Assembly (NCBI GenBank): GCA_029204225.1
Contig: CM055111.1
Span: 25,598,761-25,662,760 of the forward strand
Origin: Diphasiastrum complanatum
Taxonomy: Eukaryota; Streptophyta; Lycopodiopsida; Lycopodiales; Lycopodiaceae
Reading direction: 5' to 3'
DNA length: 64,000 bases
Shown: positions 45,280 through 54,800 of the stretch, piece by piece
Layout of the letters: each line of letters opens with the position of its first letter
Numbering within the stretch: the stretch's first letter is position 1
The notes under the pieces: generated by a model
Told to the model about the DNA's origin: nothing
Seen by the model: only the letters and a program-made list of their open reading frames with translations
Database searches by the model: none
Program-made: the position numbers and the translations under genes

Positions 45280-45940
45280 ACTATTGACTGCCAGACATGT
45301 CAATGCATGTACCAGATTCAGAACACTTATCCAATTTGGAGAAGGTGCTACAAAAATGTCGCGAATACCAGATCTCCTTGCATCCAGAAAAATGTCAATT
45401 CTGGGTGACACATGGCTTGATACTCGGCCATATAGTGTCAAGACATGGGATCGCCATAGATCTATCAAAGATCAGGATCATTATTGATCTACCACCATCG
45501 GGGACAATCTGCGAGGTCTACATTTTCATGGGTCATGCTAACTATTATAGGATCTTCATTCTTGATTTTGCGGAGTTAGCCAGACCAATTTACAAGCTCA
45601 CAACGGATCCACATTGGAATGAGAAAGCTCTAAAGGCTTTTCAGAAGATTAAGGATGCATTGGTCTCAACACCAATCCTACGACCACCCAATTGGTCCAT
45701 TGACTTTCATGTGCATACGGACACATTGAAGTATGTAGTTGGAGCTGTCTTAACCAAGCCAGGTGAACACAAAAAGCATTTTCCAATCCGATTTGCAAGT
45801 CAACAGCTCAGTGATACCAAAATGAATCATTCATATCAGGAATGGCTGACAGGAGTCCACAAGTCCTTCCACACGCCAAAGGACTCGAAGAAACTGGACC
45901 GTCTCAACTTTATGGAAGACGTTACGGGCTATCTGATCCA
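45280..45940 (+). pseudogene. Gypsy-4 reverse transcriptase end and RNase H fragment
   Basis: The frame shows the last part of gypsy RT (LHPEKCQFWVTHGLILGHIV, then SKIRIIIDLPPSGTICEVYI and the GHANYYRIFILDFAELARPI connection). The start of RNase H follows (FHVHTDTLKYVVGAVLTKPG). The fingers and palm with the catalytic YXDD, and all of integrase, are absent. A deletion joins the region after protease (about 45110) to RT near 45290. Past 45840 the frame loses similarity, and by 45940 the terminal segment shared with the array spacers begins. Confidence 0.85.
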
Positions 45941-46016
45941 CCAGAGCGGTCCAAGAGAACGCTATACTAAACCGGCAGACTGCCGAGGGACCGACACTAC
46001 TTCAGGCCGTGGGTCC

Positions 46017-46825
46017 TATTGGGGGTATTCCTAACAAAGTGTAAATAAATAAAATCCTCCAATACCATGTGTTGTGAGGGCATGACATCCTGCGTGTATA
46101 AGCCCATGGCCCAATGAGCACACAATTAAAGTTGTAAATAAAATAAACTTGACTTGGGCCTTGGAATTAAAATAAAACTAGAGGCCCAATGTCATTTTTA
46201 AACTTAGAGATTACTTTTTAGAGTTGGGACTCACATGAATCTTGTGATTTTTAATGTACTTTTTGAGGACCCTTGGATCAAGTTGGGTCCAAGATGAATG
46301 GATAGGATCATTGTGAATATTAGCCAATAAGATTGAGGGGCAAGGGCCTTCCCCATTCTATAAAAAGGCACCATTTGTACACTATTTTCATGCTTAATGA
46401 GAAGGAAAAAACTCTACCAATTTTGGAAGAGAAGCATCCTCATTTGCAATTCAATGCTTGCTATTGCTCTTGTTGTTTCCATTTGCTTTCAAGTTCATGC
46501 TTGTTGGTTTCAATAGTTAAAGTTTCTCCTTTAACAAGTACAATGTGCATTTGAGCTAACCTCCACCCTCACTCTCTATCTCTCTCTCTTTCTCTTCCCT
46601 TCTCAATCTCTTCTTCTCCATTCCTTCTCTTCAACCAAAACCATGATGAATGCTAGTGTAGAGGAGTAGAGTTAAAGAGGAGTAGTATAGTGGTGAGTAG
46701 AAGCTAAGGGCAAAAGTAGAAAACTAACTAAAAGTAGCATCTATGCTTAGTTAGGTACCTATCCAGTGCTCTAACCCTTGTTGACAGGCGGGAGGGCTAT
46801 ACTACGAGAGATCTTCGACCCCACA
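46017..46825 (+). repeat. Gypsy-4 LTR B
   Basis: 809 bp, beginning TATTGGGGGTATTCC (TG changed to TA) and ending CCCCACA. A consensus TATAAAAA box is at 46359-46366. The CT tract is short here. Transcription would run rightwards into the first 92-bp spacer. Confidence 0.9.
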
Positions 46826-46917
46826 GTGGCGCCGTTGCCGAGGATAGTGATCCAAGAGAACGTTATACTAAACCGGTAGAGTGCCGAGGGACCGACACTA
46901 CTTCAGGCCGTGGGTCC
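46826..46917 (+). other. Array spacer 1: 92-bp internal domain
   Basis: Primer site TGGCGCCGTTGCCGAGG is joined to TGATCCAAGAGAACG and the terminal segment that ends GGCCGTGGGTCC just before the next LTR. The second part matches 45946-46016 of the longer internal region. The unit keeps only the sites needed to prime both DNA strands. Confidence 0.88.
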
Positions 46918-47481
46918 TGTTAGGAGGTATTCCCAACAAAGTGTAAATAAATAAAATACTCCAATAAAATGTGTTGCGAGGGCATGACATCCTGTGTGTA
47001 TAAGCCCATGGCCCAATGAGCACACAATTAAAGTTGTAAATAAAATAAACTTGACTTGGGCCTTGGATTTAAAATAAAACTAGAGGCCCAATGTCATTTT
47101 TAAACTTAGAGATTACTTTTTAGAGTTGGGTTCAAATTGGGACTCGCATGAATCTTGTGATTTCTAATGTACCTTTTGTGGATCCTTGGATCAACTTGGG
47201 TCAAAGATGAATGGATAGGATCATTTTGAATATTAGCCAATAAGATTGAGGGGCAAGGGCCTTCCCCATTCTATAAAAAGGCACCATTTGTACACTATTT
47301 TCATGCTTAATGAGAAGGAGAAAACTCTACCAATTTTGGAAGAGAAGCATCCTCATTTGCAATTCAATGCTTGCTATTGCTCTTGTTGTTTCCATTTGCT
47401 TTCAAGTTCATGCTTGTTGGTTTCAATAGTTAAAGTTTCTCCTTTAACAAGTACAATGTGCATTTGAGTTAACCTCCACTC

Positions 47482-47560
<79 letters not shown>

Positions 47561-47792
47561 CTTCCCTTCTCAATCTCTTCTTCTCCATTCCTTCTCTTCA
47601 ACCAAAACCATGATGAATGTTAGTGTAGAGGAGTAGAGTTAAAGAGGAGTAGTATAGTGGTGAGTAGAAGCTAAGGGCAAAAGTAGAAAACTAACTAAAA
47701 GTAGCATCTATGCTTAGTTAGGTACCTATCTAGTGCTCTAACCCTTGTTGACAGGCGGGAGGGCTATACTACGAGAGATCTTCGACCCTACA
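46918..47792 (+). repeat. Gypsy-4 LTR C
   Basis: 875 bp, TGTTAGGAGGTATTCC to CCCTACA. TATAAAAA lies at 47272-47279. It is longer than its neighbours because of a CT tract at about 47485-47554. It is nearly the same as B outside the tract. Confidence 0.9.
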
Positions 47793-47884
47793 GTGGTGCC
47801 GTTGCCGAGGATAGTGATCCAAGAGAACGTTATACTAAAACGGTAGAGTGCCAAGGGACCGACACTACTTCAAGCCGTGGGTCC
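47793..47884 (+). other. Array spacer 2: 92-bp internal domain
   Basis: The same structure and internal junction as spacer 1. The primer site reads TGGTGCCGTTGCCGAGG, one change from the consensus. Confidence 0.88.
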
Positions 47885-48706
47885 TGTTAGGAGATATTCC
47901 CAACAAAGTGTAAATAAATAAAATCCTCCAATAAAATGTGTTGCGAGGGCATGACATCCTGCGTGTATAAGCCCATGGCCCAATGGGCACACAATTAAAG
48001 TTGTAAATAAAATAAACTTGACTTGGGCCTTGGATTTAAAATAAAACTAGAGGCCCAATGTCATTTTGAAACTTAGAGATTACTTTTTAGAGTTGGGTTC
48101 GAATTGGGACTCGCATGAATCTTGTGATTTCTAATGTACCTTTTGTGGATCCTTGGATCAACTTGGGTCAAAGATGAATGGATAGGATCATTGTGAATAT
48201 TAGCCAATAAGATTGAGGGGCAAGGGCCTTCTCCATTTTATAAAAAGACACCATTTGTACACTATTTTCATGCTTAATGAGAAGGAGAAAACTCTACCGA
48301 TTTTGGAAGAGAAGCATCCTCATTTGCAATTCAATGCTTGCTATTGCTCTTGTTGTTTCCATTTGCTTTCAAGTTCATGCTTGTTGGTTTCAATAGTTAA
48401 AGTTTCTCCTTTAGCAAGTACAATGTGCATTTGAGCAAACCTCCACGCTCACTATCTCTCTCTCTCTCTCTTTCTCTTCCCTTCTCAATATCTTCTTCTC
48501 CATTCCTTCTCTTCAACCAAAACCATGATGAATGTTAATGTAGAGGAGTAGAGTTAAAGAGGAGTAGTATAGTGGTGAGTAGAGCTAAGGGAGAAAGTAG
48601 GAAACTAACTAAAAGTAGCATCTATGCTTAGTTAGGTACCTATCCAGTGATCTACCCCTTGTTGACAGGTGGGAGGGCTATACTACGAGAGATCTTCGAC
48701 CCCACA
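47885..48706 (+). repeat. Gypsy-4 LTR D
   Basis: 822 bp, TGTTAGGAGATATTCC to CCCCACA, with TATAAAAA at 48239-48246 and a short CT tract. Confidence 0.9.
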
Positions 48707-48796
48707 ATGGCGCCATTGCCGAGGATAGTGATCCAAGAGAACGCTATACTAAACCGACAGAGTGCTGAGGGACCAGCACTACTTCAGGCCGTGTTC
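48707..48796 (+). other. Array spacer 3: 90-bp internal domain
   Basis: The same junction as spacers 1 and 2, with a primer site TGGCGCCATTGCCGAGG and a few changes and small deletions in the terminal part (GGCCGTGTTC before the LTR). Confidence 0.85.
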
Positions 48797-48987
48797 TGTT
48801 GGGGGTATTTCCAACAAAGTGTAAATAAATAAAATCCTCCAATAAAATGTGTTGCAAGGGCATGGCATCCTGCCTGTATAAGCCCATGGCCCAATGAGCA
48901 CCCAATTAAAGTTGTAAATAAAATAAACTTGACTTGGGCCTTGGAATTAAAATAAAACTAGAGGCCCAATGTCATTTTTAAACTTAG
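48797..48987 (+). repeat. Gypsy-4 LTR E, truncated
   Basis: Begins TGTTGGGGGTATTTCC and follows the family to AAACTTAG. It then switches without a gap to CCTCTAAGGGCTTGAAA, which in copy A lies about 180 bp past its LTR. A deletion removed the promoter, the LTR end and the primer site. Confidence 0.88.
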
Positions 48988-49873
48988 CCTCTAAGGGCTT
49001 GAAATCCAAACCAACCAATAAAAAAACAAAACAAACACACCAATCTACATTTTGGGAGAAAACAGCCAAATTTTCTATCAGATTTTGTTTTCTCCAAAAC
49101 CAGTGAGATTTAACCCTCGCACGACTGGCAGCAACTCTAGGGTATTGTCTCAAACCTGCATAGAAGCCTGCGAGAGTTAGTTCCAAGTAGATTGCAAAAA
49201 TCAGAGAAAAAATCATAAAAATTCAAAAAATCCTTGTAAAAGTCCAAAAAAATTCAAATCTTTATAAGAACTCTTGCAGAGCCCTCTGAAGTTCCATCTT
49301 AGTGAGACTAGGACACAGAGAGCTTGCGAGAGTTAGTTCACTGTCTAAGTGCCTGTGCGAGAGTTTCCATGGGAAAAAAGACAGGAAAATACCAGAGAAT
49401 TCTCGCAGACACTAAAATTTTCAGTTCTAGTAGAGAATTATGAAGTTCCATCTCAGTGAGACTAGGACACAGAAGAGTCTACGAGGTTAGTCTGATTCCA
49501 GTGAGCAAAAAAAATGGGCTTAAGTGCTAAAAAATCACTAAAAAGTGAAGATCCAGCAAATTCTTCCAGAGAAAACTCTCGCAGACCATTTCAATCGATC
49601 TAGAATGTCAATTTCCATTAGCGAAGAAGTCTGCGAGAGTTCATACTGATTATTGGTGAAGATAAAGCCAAACTAGTGGGTTTGAACCTCGTAAACAGTG
49701 AAATTTTCACTTCTTGTGAGAGTTAACTCTCGTAGAAATTTGTAGAGTTAGATCTAGGCCAACAGATTCAGCTCCTGTGATTCTTGCGAGAGTTACTTCC
49801 CAGTAATTTGAGAGATATCAAGGTTTTTGTCTACAAAACAGCTAAAGAACCCTCACACAACCAACCTTTGCAT
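48988..49873 (+). other. Gypsy-4 leader with repeated TGCGAGAGTT motif
   Basis: Untranslated leader between the truncated LTR E and Gag. It repeats the decamer TGCGAGAGTT or its complement about ten times with slight variation (for example 49169, 49325, 49356, 49574, 49632, 49715 and 49785). Some copies are in opposite orientation, and GAGAGTTAACTCTC (49718-49731) is an exact palindrome. The leader of copy A (43440-43690) shows the same motif four or more times, so it is a property of the family. Confidence 0.8.
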
Positions 49874-50247
49874 GGATCCAATGGATTAACCCGTACATGT
49901 TGCTCCCTTGCAAGCAGTCCGGAGGGCACCTCAGATGGAGATACCAAAATATGACGGATCATCAGATTTCATCCACTTCCTCCAAATCTACGAGCAAGCT
50001 TGTGAAATCTATGGCGATCGGACACCTGTAAAGAAGTTGATGTTGTTCCCCATGTCACTAGTAGCGATGGCTCAAGATTGGTTTTTCAATTTGTCAGAGG
50101 AAGAAAAATCCACTTGGAAAGCGGTTAAAGCGGGTCTCATCACGTGCTTTAAACTAAGGAAGTTCCTAAAAGACCCATTTCTCTTGCTCAGCAAGGTGAA
50201 GATGGGAAAAAGAGAAAGGGTCATAGACTATATTGAGCGGGTCAAAC
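49874..50247 (+). pseudogene. Gypsy-4 Gag capsid fragment
   Basis: Gag start region with KYDGSSDFIHFLQIYEQACE, AQDWFFNLSEEEKS and IDYIERVK, similar to the Gypsy-1 Gag around 9.7-10.1 kb. This is the capsid part that copy A lacks. The frame is open until the Copia-B insertion at about 50248. The zinc knuckles and everything after are not adjacent. They would lie beyond the nested copia elements, outside the window. Confidence 0.85.
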
Positions 50248-51044
50248 TGACAAAATTTTCAGAATTCACACGTGTGGGGAATGTCCACAAGAGTGCCTGA
50301 TCTTAATTAAGCTTTGTGATTGGCACTATAACCTGATTCTAGATTGATCAACAAAATCTAGTTTAGAAGAAATGGCTAATCCACAATCTAGCATGCTAAT
50401 CAGCATAATATAATATAAATGAATCAAAGAATGAATAAAAATACAAGATTTTGATGTATGAGCATTAGCCTCAACACGAGTTAGAGAGAGAGAGAGCTAG
50501 AGAGATAACAAGCAATATTTGTTTAGATCCAAAATGGCATGAGATAGCTATAAAACTTTGGTCCTTGATCATTGATTGTGGGGAAAGCTACACATATTTA
50601 TGGAGATTGAGGTAGCTCGAGGTAGAACCATATCTATCCATTCCAAAATGACATCTAAAGTGACATCTAGAGCCTATGTGACATTTGTCACTTGTCATGC
50701 ATGAAATTCTACCAACTTTTTACAAGTGTACTAGTTCTAACTAGAAATGTCCAAATCATCATGCATGTGTCCATTAAACTTTGTGCATGCCTTGCATGTC
50801 ACTATGGATCACTTACAATTAATGCATGTGAGTTGCCACGAGTTTCTACAAGCATAATCATGCTAATTCTATGTCTACAAACTATATGCAAGTTGCATTT
50901 ATCAAACTAGATAATACATAACCATGTAGCTCGAGTTCTATGTAGGCCAAACTTGGCATTTTGCATTAATGAGCTACATACTTGCATGGTACAACATTTG
51001 TAGCAAGCCAAGAAATCAATATGGATTGTTTTTCAATTTTAACA
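50248..51044 (-). repeat. Copia-B 3' LTR (left)
   Basis: Ends TTTTAACA before the purine tract at 51045. The left edge is placed at TGACAAAATTTTC, where Gypsy-4 Gag similarity stops. It contains CACACGTGTG at 50267-50276 and many CATGCATG-like phrases. The left edge is uncertain by some tens of bases because the partner LTR is outside the window. Confidence 0.7.
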
Positions 51045-51052
51045 CTCCTCCT
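51045..51052 (-). other. Copia-B polypurine tract
   Basis: AGGAGGAG on the minus strand, directly next to the LTR end. Confidence 0.75.
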
Positions 51053-51059
51053 AAAAATG

Positions 51060-53883
51060 ATCTATATTGATTTGAACATCGATCTTGGTATAACTCCAAG
51101 GTTGGCTCTATGCTTGTTGAAGGAATTTGTGTCAAAGGTTTGGTGAGCATATCTGCAATGCAAGATGATGTGTCGATGTGCTCCAATTTGATTTTACCTC
51201 CAATGAGCTTCTCTCTCATGAAGTGATGTGCAACTTCGATATGCTTGTTCCTTGCATGGAATATTGGGTTGTTGGCAAAGGCTTGAGCTGAAATGTTGTC
51301 ACACATGATCATAGGTATATTTTCTCCCATAATTATCTTTAGCTCCACTAGTAACCTCTTGATCCAAAGCACTTCCTTTGTTGTTGTAGTGAGTGCCTTG
51401 TACTCAGCTTCACATGATGAGAGTGATACAGTATCTTGCTTTTTGGAAAGCCAAGATATCAAGTTTCCTCCAAGATATATGACATAAGCACTTGTAGATT
51501 CTCGATCTGCTCTATTACTTGCAAAATCCGAGTCAGAATAACCAATAATAGAAAGATCTTCACTTTTATACAATAAACCAAAATCAAAAGTTGAAGATAT
51601 ATATCTAAGCACTCTCTTGGCCTTTTTCCTATGATAAACTGAAGAATTTTGCATAGCCTGGCTCAACTTATGAACACTAAAGCTTATGTCAGGTCTAGTT
51701 ATTGTGAGCCAAATTAAGGAGCCCATAAGACTTCTAAAAAGTGTGATGTCCTCGTAGGATCTTTCATCACCTTCGTTAGAGTCCTTTACATTTTGCTCCA
51801 TAGGTATTTCTATACTCTTACAATTCAACATATTGAACTTTTTTAACATTGAAAGAGCATACTTAGATTGACATACAAAAGCTTTATCTTTAAGAAAGTC
51901 AATCTCTAGTCCTAGAATATAGTGAATTTTTCCAAGATCTTGCATCTTGAACTCTTTTCCAAGTGCAGTCTTGGTTTCCTCAACTAACTTGATACAAACT
52001 TCCTGTTAGAATGATATTATCAACATAAATAAGAAGGATGACAATATCTTTATCAAAAAACTTGACATATAAGGAAGGATCATAGCTACTAAGATTAAAT
52101 CCTAGTGACTCAAGAAAGGTGTTAAGTCGAGAATACCATGACCTTGGAGCTTGTTTTAATCCATATAAACTTTTGAAGAGCAAGCAAACTTTTCCCTCAT
52201 CATGGATGAACCCAATAGGTTGATCCATATAGATCTCTTCTTCTAGATAGCCATTTAGAAATGCATTAGAAACATCTAGTTGAAGAATTTGCCAATTAAA
52301 AAAACAAGCAAGAGAAATTATAATTCTAATTGACACCATCTTTGCAACTGGGGCAAAGGTCTCCTCATAATCAAGTCCATATACTTGAGCAAAGCCTTCA
52401 ACACAAAGCCTAGCCTTGTACTTGTTGATTATGCCATCTTGATTATACTTGACTCGAAAAACCCATTTGCAACCAATGGTATGCTTGTTGGATGGAAGAT
52501 CCACAAGCTCCCATGTAGTATTGGCCATCAAAGCATCATATTCTTCCTTCATGGCAAGGTACCATTCCTTTGAGTTGATAGCTTCATATACATCTTTTGG
52601 CTCCTCATGAGAAATAAAATATGCACAACTAGTGGAGTTGATTTCCACTTGCTTTTCTCTATCTTCATAGGTAAGCCTTCTAGGCTCAGCTCTTTCTCTT
52701 TGAGATCTCCTTGGTGAAAAAATTCGAGGTGACTCCTCCTCAAATCTTGGCCCCATCTCTCCATGATGATGTTCAAGGGTGACGATTGGAGTATCTTTGT
52801 GAGAATCTTTGAACTTGGCCTTCTCAAGAATGTATTTTTGATCTTCATGGAATATCACATCACATCTTAAAGCTTTAACTTTGCAAGAAAACTGTTTTTA
52901 TACATAAGCTCTGAAGATAAGGAAGTGATAAAAAACCATAGCCTTTGAAGAAAGTAGATACAACCAAGTGTATCTAGTAAAGTCATCAATAATGGTGACA
53001 GAACATGTTGCACCACCAATACTTTTAGAAGAGGAAAAATGTACATTTGAATGTATGAGTTCCAATGGATAAGTAGTCTTTATAAAAGACTTCTGATATG
53101 GCTTTCTGTGTGACTTTGCAATGGCACAAGCCTCACAAGGCTTGAAATCTTTAGAAAGAGATTTTGGAAGACCAATAGCCTTTTCCTTCTTAACCACAGA
53201 AGACATAGATGTAAAGTTAGGATGTCCCAACCTTCTATGCCACAGCTCCTCCTTAGATAACAAAGCAACTTCACAAAGATTTGCATTCTCATAAGAATTC
53301 AACTTAAAAATTCCACCACATCTAGTCCCATCAGCAAGGATCTCATCTTTTCTCTTGATAAAACAAGTACTGGAGTTAAACTTTACATCACAACCATTAT
53401 CAAGAAACTTTCCCACACTAATTAAGTTCTTTGTAAGTTTTGGAATGAAAAGAACATTAGAAAGTGCAAGAACTTTTGAAGAAGCAAGTTTCAATGGAAT
53501 GTTGCCAATTCCTTCTATTGGACACTCATGATCATTAGCTGTGTAAATAGATCTCTTGAGTCCTTTGAAAGGTAAGATTGAGTCAAATGACTCCTTTGAA
53601 CAACACATATGTGAAGAGGCTCCACTGTCTATGTACCAAGCTCCATCTTTCTTGAAAGGTGATGAAGAAAAACTGGACACCATAAGTGATCCTTCTATAT
53701 CACTTGCAATAGAATCTTCTTCAATCTCTTTGGAGAGATTAGCTTGCTTGAGTTGGTTTTTCTTCTTAAAGCAATTAGAGACATAGTGCCCCTTTTTGCC
53801 ACAGAAGAAGCACTTCACTTTCTTCTTCTTGGTTTTTGAGTTAGAGGGATGAGATGTTTCATCCTCTTCACCATCTTGATCTC
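51060..53883 (-). pseudogene. Copia-B protease, integrase, RT and RNase H, disrupted
   Basis: Read leftwards. A zinc knuckle CFFCGKKGHYVSNC and protease WYIDSGASSHMCCS come first (53818-53550). The integrase N-terminal zinc part follows (LWHRRLGHPN, CEACAIAKSHRKPY). The core stops after FDDFTR-like sequence near 52898 and is joined by deletion to the DVIFHEDQK end, so the second Asp and the Glu are lost. The first catalytic position reads HSNVH instead of HSDVH. RT (52858-51980) has QLDVSNAFLNGYLEEEIYMD, but the active site reads YVDN. A frameshift follows near 51980. RNase H (51945-51060) is well preserved (GYSDSDFA, SSCEAEY, CDNISA, ADMLTKPL). Confidence 0.88.
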
Positions 53884-53888
53884 GATCT

Positions 53889-54590
53889 TGTGAAAGTACT
53901 GTACTTTAGGACCATAAATGGATCTACAAAAGATCCACAAGAGTGATTGGATGCTTGCTTAACAATCTATCAAAAAAACTAGACACAAAAAAGTTGATCT
54001 AGATTGGCAATTTGACAAACAACAAGCATTAACAATCAAAAGAATTGATAAACATTGAAATCCGAGCTCACACGTGTGTACTATAGGCTTTAGTATGGCC
54101 TTCAACCTGAGAAACAAGTAGAAATTGATTTGGTTTCATTTGGATCACAAAAACTCAATGTACATAGTGAACTAGCTTGAGATTGCCAATGAGCTCCAAA
54201 AATTTTCTATCTTCTCACTATGGAGAGAGGGAATACATAGCAAATTCGACTTCCCTCTTGAAGTTAGGTGGATTTCCAGCATGTAATAAGGAAGTTAACT
54301 CACTCTCCTTGACCTAAAATGAAACCCTACTCTATTTCCTAGAGTTATGCTTGGTAGGTAGCTAGTTGGTCAAATTTTCACCTTAAACTTAGGTGTAGGT
54401 CCTATAAAGTAGGGATGACCACCAAATAGACATGACCAACTCTCTTGACTTGATCTAACCTACATTAGGATGGGTTTTCCATGTGGCATCATGGCCTCAC
54501 ATGTGTGGGACCCACTTGTGTACACAATTTACACTATTCTACATGGTTTTTGATCAAGCTAGATTTGCCAATTTTTGGCAATTCTTCACA
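53889..54590 (-). repeat. Copia-C 3' LTR (left)
   Basis: 702 bp. CACACGTGTG lies at 54069-54078. Most differences from the partner cluster just after it (ACTATAGGCTTTAGTATGG versus AATACAGGCTGTAGTACGG). Confidence 0.95.
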
Positions 54591-54598
54591 CTCCTCCT
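54591..54598 (-). other. Copia-C polypurine tract
   Basis: AGGAGGAG on the minus strand next to the LTR, as in the related elements. Confidence 0.8.
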
Positions 54599-54800
54599 CA
54601 AAAATAGCTTGATCTATTTACAACTCTCTTGATAGATGAATGAAAGCTTTTAGAAGTGTCTAAAAAATCCAGCTACAAACAAGGAACTTTTGAGACTCCA
54701 ATAGAGAATGATGTCCATGAAGGATCTTTCACCACCTCTTAGAGGATCCCTTACAAGATGTTCCATAAATGTGTCTATATACATGTAGCACATTTCAAAA

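Larger units (their letters stand above)
42276..50247 (+). mobile_element. Gypsy-4: tandem LTR array with three 90-92 bp internal units
   Basis: Five copies of one LTR family are in direct orientation: A 42276-43113, B 46017-46825, C 46918-47792, D 47885-48706 and a truncated E 48797-48987. A and B enclose a deleted internal region with gag, protease and RT/RNase H pieces. B-C, C-D and D-E are separated by only 92, 92 and 90 bp. Each spacer consists of the primer site joined directly to the last 70 or so bases before the next LTR. After E a deletion joins the LTR to leader and gag (48988-50247), into which Copia-B is inserted. All three spacers share the same internal junction, so one deletion was followed by copying. 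Confidence 0.9.

Noticed and set aside
46333-46554. 73-codon open frame repeated in LTR B, C (47246-47467) and D (48213-48434)
   Set aside because: It spans the LTR TATA box and 5' transcribed part. Its repetition follows from LTR duplication, and it has no known domain. LTR A does not keep it.
42276-48987. CRISPR array
   Set aside because: Repeats are 800-bp LTRs with almost identical 90-bp spacers carrying a tRNA primer site. This is a retrotransposon structure in a plant-type genome.
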